The position numbers were made by a program, and so were the translations under genes. The notes under the pieces were generated by a model. The model searched no databases. It was not told the DNA's origin and saw only the letters and a program-made list of their open reading frames with translations. Source: JAAZKV01 sp041659525 (GTDB taxonomy: Archaea; Iainarchaeota; Iainarchaeia; Iainarchaeales; JAAZKV01). From it: DNA of 64,000 nucleotides. The stretch covers positions 310,001-374,000 of the forward strand of contig JBAZYC010000001.1 in NCBI GenBank assembly GCA_041659525.1, in the 5' to 3' direction. Below, one piece after another: positions 8,314 through 16,307 of this stretch (position 1 is its first letter; the number at the start of each line of letters is the position of its first letter).

Positions 8314-8622
8314 TCATCCTCTCGCTTCAATCAATTCTTGCTTGTAACCTTTTGCAATCAAAAAATCTACCACTCTATTTTTGTGTTTTCCTTGTAATTC
8401 AATTATTCTATCTTTTATTGTTCCGCCACATGCAAATTTTTGTTTCATTTCTTTACCAATTTCTTTTACCACTTGGTCATCATCAATTCCTTTAACAATC
8501 GTAACAAATTTTGAAAATTTTCTTCTAATAACTTCAACTTTTATTTTTTGTTGCTCTTTTGCGATATTGCTTATATCAAACAAATCCTTTGGCAACCCGC
8601 TGATCTTGTCAATTTCTTGCAT
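8314..8622 (-). CDS. Translation initiation factor aIF1 (SUI1 family)
   Basis: This factor monitors start codon selection on the small subunit. The 102 residues match SUI1: ISGLPKDLFDI near the N-terminus, RRKFSKFVTIVKGID, and the conserved KFACGGTIKDRIIELQGKHK followed by FLIAKGY. Its ATG directly follows the L29 stop codon. In archaea a SUI1 gene commonly sits here, between L29 and Rpp29. Confidence 0.95.
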   Translation of the reverse strand: MQEIDKISGLPKDLFDISNIAKEQQKIKVEVIRRKFSKFVTIVKGIDDDQVVKEIGKEMKQKFACGGTIKDRIIELQGKHKNRVVDFLIAKGYKQELIEARG

Positions 8623-8835
8623 TTACTTTCTTCCCTCCTTTTTATTCTTTGTTGACAATGCTGTAAATATTCTTGCTATTTCTCTTCTAATTTTTCTTAT
8701 TTTACCAGGTTTTTCACTTCGTGTTCCTGATGCAATTACTGCTCTTTCTTTTGCAAGTTCTTGCTTTAATTCAATTGCTTTTTCAGTAAGTTCTTTTTCA
8801 CTTAACTTCAAAAGTTCTTGGTGTTTTAGTGTCAT
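8623..8835 (-). CDS. rpl29: Large ribosomal subunit protein uL29
   Basis: This small two-helix 50S protein near the tunnel exit is 70 residues from the chosen ATG. It shows LSEKELTEKAIELKQELAKE and the conserved C-terminal PGKIRKIRREIARIFT. GTG and ATG codons slightly upstream are in frame, but they form the GTGATG ribosome binding region. The stop abuts the start of aIF1. Confidence 0.94.
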   Translation of the reverse strand: MTLKHQELLKLSEKELTEKAIELKQELAKERAVIASGTRSEKPGKIRKIRREIARIFTALSTKNKKEGRK

Positions 8836-8857
8836 AATCATCACGTTTATTTTTCAA

Positions 8858-9649
8858 TTATTTTTTTTCCTCAGCTTTAGAATCTTTTAAATCTTTAGAG
8901 TCCGCTGTTTCTTTTACTTCTTTTTTTTCGTTTGCTTCTGCTTCTTTTTTTGCTAATTCTTTTTGAGCTTCAATTGCTTTTTCTTCAATAGCTTTGCTTT
9001 CTGCTTTTGCTATGTGTTCTTTTGCTTCTGTTTCAACAATTTTTATTCCTTGTACAATTTTCTTAATGTCAACTTTATCAGGGAAAATAATTTCTGGGTG
9101 AATTATTCTTAGTCTGATTCCAATTGCACCTGATTTTGGATAAGATGCTGCTTTTGCGAAATCAACCATTTTTGTTTGTGCACCAAGTTTCTTCATGTAA
9201 CCATAAGCTATTCTTACTTTTCTTTTTCTTCCACCTTTTCCAGATAGTTTTCCTTTAACAACTAATTCAACTCCTTGAGCTCCGTTGTCAACAACTTCTT
9301 TAACTAATTTGTAAGCAACACTTCTCCAAGAAAATTCTCTTTGAACCATTTGAGCCATTTTTTCTGCTTGTATTTTTGCGTTCAAACTTGGATTCTTTAT
9401 TTCTTGTATTTCTATTTGTGGATTATCAATTTTGTATTTACTTGAAATAACTTCTGTAAGTGTCTTAATTGTTGATCCGCCTTTTCCGATTGCGAATCCT
9501 GGTTTTGCTACGTGCAGTACTATTCTTGTTACCATTGGTGTCTTTATGATTTCCATGTGTGAGAAACCAGCTCTATCTAGTTTCTTTGTAAGATAGTCTT
9601 CTAGTTCCATCTTGTTGAAATTTTTTTGTATGAATGTTCGTTCAATCAT
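8858..9649 (-). CDS. rps3: Small ribosomal subunit protein uS3
   Basis: This S3 protein at the mRNA entry site is 263 residues. It has an N-terminal KH domain (HVAKPGFAIGKGGSTIKTL, about 45-70), the S3 C-terminal domain (GYMKKLGAQTKMVDFAKAAS, then GAIGIRLRI) and a long Glu/Lys/Ala-rich tail from about residue 205. Such tails occur in some archaea but this one is long. L22 precedes it and L29 follows. Confidence 0.97.
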   Translation of the reverse strand: MIERTFIQKNFNKMELEDYLTKKLDRAGFSHMEIIKTPMVTRIVLHVAKPGFAIGKGGSTIKTLTEVISSKYKIDNPQIEIQEIKNPSLNAKIQAEKMAQMVQREFSWRSVAYKLVKEVVDNGAQGVELVVKGKLSGKGGRKRKVRIAYGYMKKLGAQTKMVDFAKAASYPKSGAIGIRLRIIHPEIIFPDKVDIKKIVQGIKIVETEAKEHIAKAESKAIEEKAIEAQKELAKKEAEANEKKEVKETADSKDLKDSKAEEKK

Positions 9650-9659
9650 TTCTACACCT

Positions 9660-10130
9660 TTATGACATTTCCTGTACTATTACTTCAATGTTAGTTGCAT
9701 TTCTTCTTCTTGCTTTTCCTGCAATTTTTCCTTTTGATTGGTAAGAGAATCTATTCATTCCCATGTTTGCAAATGCGTGTATAATTAATAATTTCTCTGA
9801 GTCAAGTCCTTTAAAGTCAGCGTTTGCTTTTGCAAGTTCTAATAATTTAATAAATTCAACACAAACTTTTTCAGGGTATCTTCCCGCTTTTACTCCGTTC
9901 ATTGCATTTCCTTTTCTGTGTGCAACTTTCTTGTTGTATCTCTTAAGAGGCAAGTATTCTTCGTGCGCTATAATTCTTTTCAAGTAATCAATTGATTTGT
10001 TTACTGGTCTTGTTTTTATTAATTTACAAAGTTCAGTAGAGTATTTTACTGAGATTGGAGAATTTCCTAAGAATGCTCTAGCAGTCTTACTAGGTTTTCC
10101 AACTTCATTTTGATATTCTGCGTTTGCCAT
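9660..10130 (-). CDS. rpl22: Large ribosomal subunit protein uL22
   Basis: This L22 protein lines the exit tunnel. The 156-residue archaeal form has KTARAFLGNSPISVKYSTEL, then YLPLKRYNKKVAHRKG (archaeal insertion) and the C-terminal GRARRRNA-like GKARRRNATNIEVIVQE. It sits between S19 and S3 as in all archaea. Confidence 0.97.
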   Translation of the reverse strand: MANAEYQNEVGKPSKTARAFLGNSPISVKYSTELCKLIKTRPVNKSIDYLKRIIAHEEYLPLKRYNKKVAHRKGNAMNGVKAGRYPEKVCVEFIKLLELAKANADFKGLDSEKLLIIHAFANMGMNRFSYQSKGKIAGKARRRNATNIEVIVQEMS

Positions 10131-10174
10131 TTTTCATCACATCTTAAATTTCAATTAATTCTTCTACCTATCTT

Positions 10175-10576
10175 TTATCCTCTTGCTGTTACTGCAGTTG
10201 ATGACTTTGTTGCACCTATTCCTGCTTTTCCGTGTGTTAGTCTTTTTCTTGTAAGAGCAAATTCTCCCAAGTAGTGTCCTAACATTTTCATATTAATATC
10301 AATTCTTTCAAATTCTTTTCCTTTGTGTACAGCGAAACTTGTTCCAACCATTGCTGGGATTACTACTAAATCTCTTCTGTGTGTTCTAATTGGTTTTGCT
10401 TTTGGGTTTTTCTTAAATGCTTCAACTTTTTTCAGAATTTTTTTATCCATTCCGTTGTTCAGTAATGCTCTTCTTGTTCTTGAAACGCATAATTTAGAAA
10501 AATCTTCTATACTTAATGTAGTTAGCTCTTCCAATTTTTTTCCTCGGAATGTTAATTCTTTTGTTACTATAGCCAT
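10175..10576 (-). CDS. rps19: Small ribosomal subunit protein uS19
   Basis: This S19 protein of the 30S head is 133 residues from the ATG at 10576. The conserved KTHRRDLVV-type segment (IRTHRRDLVVIPAMVGTSFA) and GHYLGEFALTRKR are clear. The frame stays open for another 69 codons upstream into the L2 gene, but that stretch is a shadow. A GGTGTTG ribosome binding site sits immediately before this ATG, and the homology begins MAIVTKELTFRGKK. Confidence 0.97.
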   Translation of the reverse strand: MAIVTKELTFRGKKLEELTTLSIEDFSKLCVSRTRRALLNNGMDKKILKKVEAFKKNPKAKPIRTHRRDLVVIPAMVGTSFAVHKGKEFERIDINMKMLGHYLGEFALTRKRLTHGKAGIGATKSSTAVTARG

Positions 10577-10655
10577 TTTCAACACCTTTTGCAAAACTTC
10601 ATTAAAATAATTCCAAAAACGCTTTTTGATATTAACCAATAAAGCGTCTCTAGCA

Positions 10656-11366
10656 TTAATTCTTTTTTCTCCGTCCTGTTCTTGTAGATGCGATTGCACC
10701 AACTTTTCTTCCAGGTGGAGCGTTTCTTGCTGTACTCTTTGATTTTCCTGGTTTGTGTGCAGCTCCTCCGAATGGGTGGTCAACTGCGTTCATCTTTACT
10801 CCTCTTACTCTTGGGTACATCTTTCTCTTTGCTTTCATTAAGAAAAACATGTTTCCTGCTTTAACCATTGGCTTGTCTTGTCTTCCGCCGCATGAAACAT
10901 TTCCCACTGTTGCTCTAACATCTAAAGGTAAATTAATTAGTCCGCCTGAAGGCATTTTTACTGTTACTTTTTTACTGTCTTTTGCCATTAATAGTGCGTA
11001 ACTTCCACTTGACTTAATCATTGTTCCGCCGTCTCCAGCGATTCTTTCAATTGCAAATATTGGGCATCCTTCTGGTAAGTCGCTAACGTATGAAACATTT
11101 CCTATTTCTACTGTTGCTCCTTTTCCTTGTTCTATTCTTTGTCCTAAGTATAATCCTTCTGCAGCAACTAAACTTTCTTTTTTTCCGTCTGCGAAAGTTA
11201 TTTCTGCAATTATTGCGTGTCTTCCATTTTCTTTAATTAAATCTGTAACTTCTCCTTTGATTAATTCTCCGGATTGTGTTAAGTATTTAGCTTCTATCCC
11301 TCTATGCTTTGCCTTGAATGTGTGTGTTCCTCTTCCGCTTCTCTGTGAAATTAATCGTTTACCCAT
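10656..11366 (-). CDS. rpl2: Large ribosomal subunit protein uL2
   Basis: This core 50S protein needed for peptidyl transfer and subunit association is 236 residues. It begins MGKRLISQRSGRGTHTFKAK as in archaeal L2. It keeps the C-terminal MNAVDHPFGGAAHKPGKS segment that contains the universally conserved histidine near the peptidyl transferase centre. It lies between L23 and S19. Confidence 0.98.
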   Translation of the reverse strand: MGKRLISQRSGRGTHTFKAKHRGIEAKYLTQSGELIKGEVTDLIKENGRHAIIAEITFADGKKESLVAAEGLYLGQRIEQGKGATVEIGNVSYVSDLPEGCPIFAIERIAGDGGTMIKSSGSYALLMAKDSKKVTVKMPSGGLINLPLDVRATVGNVSCGGRQDKPMVKAGNMFFLMKAKRKMYPRVRGVKMNAVDHPFGGAAHKPGKSKSTARNAPPGRKVGAIASTRTGRRKKN

Positions 11367-11401
11367 AGTATCACAACATTTTCATTTTAATAAATTTAAT
11401 T

Positions 11402-11833
11402 TTACAATACTCCTAATTTAGTTGCAAGTTCACTTGCTTTGTATTTCTTATCAAGTTTAACAATTGCTTTTTTTCTTCCTTTCATATCTCTAATAATATT
11501 TATTTGAACAACTTTTACACCATAAGCTTCTTGGATTCTTTTCTTAATCTCTGACTTTGATGTTTTGTCGTTTACTACAAATGTAATTTTGTTTTCTGAT
11601 TCTATCATTCCAACTGCTTTTTCAGTTACAAGTGGATATAGTAATACTTCTAAATCTGCAAGTGTTGCGTTTGTTTTTATTGGAGTACTTTCAACTTTTG
11701 TTGCTTTGTCTTTAGCATCTTTATTCTTTTCAGCTTTCCCTTTAACGGTTTTAGAATCTTTTCGATCCTTCATGTCTTGAGCATTCTTTTCTTGTTGTGC
11801 TTGCTTCAATTCTTCTTCTTTTAATTTTACCAT
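11402..11833 (-). CDS. rpl23: Large ribosomal subunit protein uL23
   Basis: This tunnel-exit protein forms part of the SRP and chaperone docking site. The family core begins near residue 60 of 143 (VLLYPLVTEKAVGMIESENK, then FVVNDKTSKSEIKKRIQEAY). The first 55 or so residues are a highly charged Lys/Asp/Glu-rich extension, roughly doubling the size relative to typical archaeal L23. The start is the ATG after GTGATTTTT; the upstream in-frame GTG is the ribosome binding site. Confidence 0.95.
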   Translation of the reverse strand: MVKLKEEELKQAQQEKNAQDMKDRKDSKTVKGKAEKNKDAKDKATKVESTPIKTNATLADLEVLLYPLVTEKAVGMIESENKITFVVNDKTSKSEIKKRIQEAYGVKVVQINIIRDMKGRKKAIVKLDKKYKASELATKLGVL

Positions 11834-11849
11834 AAAAATCACATTTCAA

Positions 11850-12776
11850 TTATTTCTTTACAACCTTAGCTGCAACTTTTGGTGCAACTTTTTTTGCCTG
11901 CACTTTAGGTGCTGCTTTAACTTTTTCAGCTTTAACTTCAACTTCTTCCTCATCATCATCAGTTTCATTAACAACTGTTCTTGATTTTCCAAGTTCTTCA
12001 ACAGCTGATTTTGTCCAAACAACTAATCTTCCAGCTTCTGCACCTGGTGCTAATAAATCAACGTTTAGTGATTGTGTTGTTACTGCTTCTACTCCTGGTA
12101 AATTTCTTGATGCTTTTAATAATGGAGAATTTTTTCCAACAACTATCAAAACACTTTTCTTTCCTTTCCAAACTCTTCCTCTTGATTTTCCTCTTCCTGC
12201 TCTTCTTCTAATTTTGTCTTTAGCATTTTCTAAATCTTTTCCAACACCAACTTTGTTTAATACTTCAACAACTTCAGCTGTTTTTGCAACGCTTTCAAAT
12301 TTGTCTTCAACAATTATTGGTAATTCTTTATCAAAAATAAATCTTAATGCAACTAATTTCTTATCGTTTGTTGCTGCGATTGCACTCTTTAATGCAAGTC
12401 TTCTTTCTTTCTTATTAATTTTTTCAACAATAGTTTCCCAAGCTTTAAGGCCGTGTGCTCTATGTCCTCCAACAGATTGTGGAACGTAAGCAACTCTTCC
12501 GTATAAAACTGCTCCTCTATTTTGCATTCTTGGTAATCTTGCGTGTTCAACATTAATTGTTCTTCTGTAAGCTGGTACTCCTCTGTATCCGAAGTAATCC
12601 GCAGTGTTTTTCTTTCCTGCTCTTTGATCATTTCCTTTTGGTTGTTTCTTTGTAGTTTGAAGTGCAAGTGCAGCTCTTTTGATTAATTTTGGTTTGTATT
12701 CTGTTTCGAATACTGAAGGTAATTCTAAAGATCCTTTTACTGATCCATCCATTCCAAGTACGTTTGCTTTCATCAT
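11850..12776 (-). CDS. rpl4: Large ribosomal subunit protein uL4 (L4e/L1e type)
   Basis: This L4 protein has a loop reaching the exit tunnel. The 308-residue archaeal form shows GYRGVPAYRRTINVEHARLP and GRVAYVPQSVGGHRAHGLK (tunnel loop region), then RRRAGRGKSRGRVW and VGKNSPLLKASRNLPGVEAV. The last 45 residues are an acidic patch followed by Lys/Ala/Val-rich repeats (APKVQAKKVAPKVAAKVV), beyond the family core. Confidence 0.97.
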   Translation of the reverse strand: MMKANVLGMDGSVKGSLELPSVFETEYKPKLIKRAALALQTTKKQPKGNDQRAGKKNTADYFGYRGVPAYRRTINVEHARLPRMQNRGAVLYGRVAYVPQSVGGHRAHGLKAWETIVEKINKKERRLALKSAIAATNDKKLVALRFIFDKELPIIVEDKFESVAKTAEVVEVLNKVGVGKDLENAKDKIRRRAGRGKSRGRVWKGKKSVLIVVGKNSPLLKASRNLPGVEAVTTQSLNVDLLAPGAEAGRLVVWTKSAVEELGKSRTVVNETDDDEEEVEVKAEKVKAAPKVQAKKVAPKVAAKVVKK

Positions 12777-12788
12777 TTATCACTCAAA

Positions 12789-13817
12789 TTAATTCTTAAT
12801 TATCATTTTGTCAACTGTTTGTAATTGTACTCCAACTTGTTGAGCTGGTCTTAAACTTTTTCTAAATGCAACGCATCTTTTAATTGTTCCAGGTAATGAA
12901 CCGAATATTAATGCAAATTCTCCTTGAACCATTCCAAAGTTACTAAATCCACCAGTTGGATTAACTGATGCAACATCTTTTGAAATTTTAATAAGTTTTT
13001 TGTTAACTTCAGTTCTGTTGTGGTAACCCATTTGTCCTGGTCTTGCTACTGTCCACATTACTGTTGCTGGGTGCCATGGTCCGATTGATCCAACTACTCT
13101 TTGTTTTTTGTTCTTTGGTCTAAGTGATCGTACCCCGAATCTTTTTACAGGTCCTTGGAATCCTTTTCCTTTTGTTACTGCTTTAACGTCAAGGAATTCT
13201 CCTTCTTTGAATACTTCTTCAAGTGCAACTTCTTTTCCAAGTTTTTCTTTAGCATAAGCTAATTGTTGTTCCTTTGTTCCGCCTAAAAATAATTCACTTA
13301 TTTCAGGAGTTTTTTTGAAAGAAGGATTTGTGTGAACTAAAAGAGTAAAGTACTCTATATCAGCAATTTCTTTTTCAAAATCAGCCATTGTGTAAATATC
13401 AGCGTTGTTTTTAACTTCAGCTTTAGTAGGAGTTTCTTTTGCTCCATCATTAGATTGTGGTAATTTAAAGTTCAAAATTTTTCTTCTTAATTCTTTATCA
13501 ACATTTTCAGCCATTACGTCGCTTAGTGCAGCGAAACCAATTTCTGCTTTAGCATATGCTCTTACTCCGAAAACTTTTAGTGGAGCGCATTCTACTACCG
13601 TCGCTGGTACTATTACTTCGTGGTTGAATGATGGACTTGCTTTGTGCATGTTTTTTCCTTGTACTTGAATCATTCCAACTTTGTAACATAAAAAGTTTAA
13701 CGGTTTTGCTTCTTGTCCTTCTGTAGCATATCCTCTAATTGTAGGAGTTTGTTTTCTTGCTCTTACTCTAGGATAGTAGGATTTAGATCCTCTTCTTGGC
13801 GCGTTGAATTCTGACAT
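12789..13817 (-). CDS. rpl3: Large ribosomal subunit protein uL3
   Basis: This L3 protein is an early assembly protein near the peptidyl transferase centre. The 342-residue archaeal form starts with RRGSKSYYPRVRA and has VTKGKGFQGPVKRFGVRSL and the conserved GSIGPWHPATVMWTVARPGQ and MGYHNRTEVNK segments. It is the first gene of the cluster and is preceded by a leader of about 160 bases with strong hairpins and a TATA-like element, so the whole L3-to-L15 string probably starts here. Confidence 0.98.
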   Translation of the reverse strand: MSEFNAPRRGSKSYYPRVRARKQTPTIRGYATEGQEAKPLNFLCYKVGMIQVQGKNMHKASPSFNHEVIVPATVVECAPLKVFGVRAYAKAEIGFAALSDVMAENVDKELRRKILNFKLPQSNDGAKETPTKAEVKNNADIYTMADFEKEIADIEYFTLLVHTNPSFKKTPEISELFLGGTKEQQLAYAKEKLGKEVALEEVFKEGEFLDVKAVTKGKGFQGPVKRFGVRSLRPKNKKQRVVGSIGPWHPATVMWTVARPGQMGYHNRTEVNKKLIKISKDVASVNPTGGFSNFGMVQGEFALIFGSLPGTIKRCVAFRKSLRPAQQVGVQLQTVDKMIIKN

Positions 13818-13855
13818 TAAATCACGTTTTCAATTTTTCATTCAATTGAGTACTA

Positions 13856-13928
13856 GTGCTACTTGCACCGTGGCAAAAACCCTTTTTTAAGAGCTCTTGA
13901 ACCAAAAAAACAGATTGTTGTTTTTTGG
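13856..13928 (-). promoter_or_regulatory. Structured leader of the L3 operon
   Basis: Within the leader of the L3 transcript the minus strand can form three elements: a hairpin with CCAAAAAACA pairing with TGTTTTTTTGG (13902-13928), a palindrome AAGAGCTCTT (13889-13898), and a small GTGC/GCAC hairpin (13856-13868). The last is about 40 bases before the start codon. Such structure at the head of a ribosomal operon suggests feedback control, but no protein-binding motif was recognised. Confidence 0.4.
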
Positions 13929-14000
13929 TATTTACAACCCAAAACTCACCAGAGATTTCGTGTCGCAGTGTACTCAAACTATAACATATTTTTTAAAACA

Positions 14001-14016
14001 AATCTTTATAAACCTG
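14001..14016 (-). promoter_or_regulatory. Predicted promoter of the L3-L15 ribosomal operon
   Basis: The minus strand reads GGTTTATAAAGATT about 190 bases before the L3 start, a good archaeal TATA box. A start site about 25 bases downstream would give a leader of about 160 bases containing the hairpins noted at 13856-13928. Confidence 0.6.
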
Positions 14017-14071
14017 CTTTCCGCCTTTCCCAATTTTTACCTCGGAGAAGGGATTAACTCTAATTAAAGCC

Positions 14072-14100
14072 CGTAAGTCAATTACTGTCAATTACTTACG
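14072..14100 (-). terminator. Hairpin after the surface protein gene
   Basis: CGTAAGT pairs with ACTTACG around a 15-base loop, 21 bases beyond the stop of the large surface protein gene. The loop and stem include a direct repeat of GTCAATTACT. An AGCC/GGCT pairing may extend it. A short U-rich run follows. It probably ends that transcript before the L3 promoter. Confidence 0.5.
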
Positions 14101-14120
14101 CGATTACAGGCTTAAATCCT

Positions 14121-16064
14121 CTATTCCTTCACCCACTTTTCTTCTTCTTGGGGTTTAGTTTGTCCACCAGTAAGCATTGCAACCAAAATTACTGCTGCAA
14201 CTATTACTAATAAGATTATTCCTAGTGCACTAATGTTTCCGCCAAATGCGAATAATCCTGCAAACCCTCCCTCCCCACTTGTAGAGAATTCTTTGCTTAT
14301 TTCTTGCCCATTAGCAGAGAAAGTTACTTTTCCTCTTCCCTCTGTTGCATTAGTTGTTGGAGTTACGTTTACAACAAAAACGTTTTTTCCAGGAGAGAGT
14401 GAAACAGTTCTATCTGAACTTACCCACCCATTAGGAGTTTGTACTGAAAGTACCCCCAAGAATGATTTTGTTGTTGGATTATTTACTTCCACAGTTAAAG
14501 TTAGTTCTCCAGTGTTAGCATCTTTAGTTGAATTAATTGTCATTATTGCTTGAGTTAGTTCTCCAGTCCCAGTATTAGTTATTGCCACCCTTGTAGTTGA
14601 AAAATTACATCCTTCTACAACTGGTCTGAAGTTTATTTCTCCACTTGTTGAATTAATTTTTACTTGTAAGTCTCTGCTTATTGAAGTTTTTTCTGGTAGA
14701 GAAATTATTGAAGGGGTTGCTTCTACACTTCCTTCAATGTAAATATCTGCTCTTTTGTTTGTCCCATTAGTTATTGTGAATGGAACTGATCCATAATTTT
14801 GTACACTTACACTTGTTGGTGCACTTAGTGAGAAAGCACTACAATTAGCTGCTCCGCTCCCAACTTGATTTATTACATTTATGTTAAATGTCTTTGGAGT
14901 AATACTAGTAAATGAACAAGTTCTTCCATCAGAGAATTGCCCTCTTACTTTTACTGTATTATCATAAGCTCTGTCTTGTAATACACTTGGAGCTACTGCT
15001 CTAAATATAATATCAGAGTATTGTCCTGAGAAAATATATTTCTCATTATAATAATTTGATAATTCTACTCCGTTGTTTGTTGTTTGTACTTCTAATATTT
15101 CAAATCTTTTTGTTGAATCGTTCTTTAGAGTAACACTTAATTTGCTTTCAGTGGATTCATCCATTGAAAAGTTATTTGCGCTTATTAAAATATCATCACA
15201 ATCTGAACTTGTACTATATCCATTGTCATAATAATATCCATCATAGTAGTATCCACTATCATTATTCCCAGTATTTTGCACTGTTACACTAAAAGTTTCT
15301 CTACCAATATCTGATGTTGAACAATAAGTATTTCCTAAGTATCCTGCTACTTCCATTGTTGAAGTAATAGTACTATTACTTGAAACTGTTCCTGCGTTTA
15401 ATGTTACACTTATTGGTTCGCTTGAGTAAGCTGAAACAATATTGTCATAATTTGTACTTCCTGAATTTATTAAAGAATTTGTAGAAAGAATATTCATTGT
15501 TGTTATTCTAAATTCTTGATTAGTATTATTTTCTATACTAAATGTTCTTGTTGTGCTTCTTGCTTCATCAATTGTAATATTACTTGTAGAAAGAATTATT
15601 CCGCTACAAGAATTATCTTCAATATCTACGTAACTTTCAGTTCTATCAAGTTCTGTTGATCCAACTAAAACTACTCCTTCAATTCTATATCTATCATAGT
15701 TGTTGTTACTTCCAGTATTGAATTCGTTATCCCATTGTAATTGAACTGTTCCTCGGGCAAGGTCTTGAGATTTTGTAGAAGTTGTCCTGTATGTTTCCCA
15801 ACTCGAAGTATTTACATTGTATTTTGAAACAATTGCTTTTGAAGAAATTGTTGATGGACAATCACTACCAGAGTAACTGTCTATGTAAAAATAATTTTTA
15901 ATATCAATATCAGTATTTTTTGAGGCTGAGATACTTGAGTAAAAATCAGCTGTTCCTCTTACTTCTGTTGTAAAAGAACTCAATTCTACGTTGCAAGCCA
16001 TTGCTCCGCTTAGTAAAATAGTTACTAGAACCAGCATCGAAATTATTCTTGTTTTCAAATCCAT
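14121..16064 (-). CDS. Large membrane-anchored surface protein
   Basis: This 647-residue protein looks exported and anchored. It has an N-terminal signal peptide (MDLKTRIISMLVLVTILLSG, then an Ala-Met-Ala-Cys site), a long Ser/Thr/Asn-rich extracellular part with many N-glycosylation-type sequons and beta-strand-like repeats, and a C-terminal hydrophobic helix (about 610-630) before a short charged tail. A short tyrosine-rich DSGYYYDGYYYDNGY insert lies near residue 270. The architecture suits an S-layer-like or adhesion protein, but no named domain was recognised. It has its own promoter and terminator. Confidence 0.7.
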   Translation of the reverse strand: MDLKTRIISMLVLVTILLSGAMACNVELSSFTTEVRGTADFYSSISASKNTDIDIKNYFYIDSYSGSDCPSTISSKAIVSKYNVNTSSWETYRTTSTKSQDLARGTVQLQWDNEFNTGSNNNYDRYRIEGVVLVGSTELDRTESYVDIEDNSCSGIILSTSNITIDEARSTTRTFSIENNTNQEFRITTMNILSTNSLINSGSTNYDNIVSAYSSEPISVTLNAGTVSSNSTITSTMEVAGYLGNTYCSTSDIGRETFSVTVQNTGNNDSGYYYDGYYYDNGYSTSSDCDDILISANNFSMDESTESKLSVTLKNDSTKRFEILEVQTTNNGVELSNYYNEKYIFSGQYSDIIFRAVAPSVLQDRAYDNTVKVRGQFSDGRTCSFTSITPKTFNINVINQVGSGAANCSAFSLSAPTSVSVQNYGSVPFTITNGTNKRADIYIEGSVEATPSIISLPEKTSISRDLQVKINSTSGEINFRPVVEGCNFSTTRVAITNTGTGELTQAIMTINSTKDANTGELTLTVEVNNPTTKSFLGVLSVQTPNGWVSSDRTVSLSPGKNVFVVNVTPTTNATEGRGKVTFSANGQEISKEFSTSGEGGFAGLFAFGGNISALGIILLVIVAAVILVAMLTGGQTKPQEEEKWVKE

Positions 16065-16140
16065 AAGCTCACCCCAAAATACCTTACTTATGAGTCCCCC
16101 AAATAAAAGAACGAGGAGCCAAATATGTATATTGCGTCAA

Positions 16141-16156
16141 AGCTATATAAATACTT
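16141..16156 (-). promoter_or_regulatory. Predicted promoter of the surface protein gene
   Basis: The minus strand reads AAAGTATTTATATAGC about 80 bases before the ATG at 16064, a clear TATA-like element. The ATG is preceded by a GGGGTGAG ribosome binding site. A strong promoter would fit an abundant envelope protein. Confidence 0.55.
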
Positions 16157-16254
16157 TTCGCTTATTCACGGTAACAAGTTACTTTTAAGGGCTTTTTTTC
16201 GTCAAAAAGAGAGATTTTAAGTCAAAATAGAGGGTAAAAATTAAAAAAATAGAA

Positions 16255-16277
16255 GAGCTTAGAACCGCTCTAAGCTC
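16255..16277 (-). terminator. Hairpin terminator after the polytopic membrane protein gene
   Basis: A perfect nine-base stem (GAGCTTAGA with TCTAAGCTC, five-base loop) starts 31 bases past the stop at 16308. On the minus strand it is followed by TTCTATTTTTTTAATTTTT, the layout of an intrinsic terminator. Confidence 0.7.
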
Positions 16278-16307
16278 ACTAAATTAGAACTATTATTTGT
16301 TAACTCT

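Noticed and set aside
10577..10783. 69-codon upstream extension of S19
   Set aside because: It overlaps the end of the L2 gene in another frame, has no ribosomal protein homology, and a good ribosome binding site precedes the inner ATG.
13863..14057. 64-codon plus-strand frame in the L3 leader
   Set aside because: It lies over the hairpins and promoter of the minus-strand operon, lacks a ribosome binding site and shows no family resemblance.
14041..14110. Possible tRNA or small RNA gene downstream of the surface protein
   Set aside because: The stem with a repeated GTCAATTACT cannot form a cloverleaf; it is better explained as a terminator hairpin.
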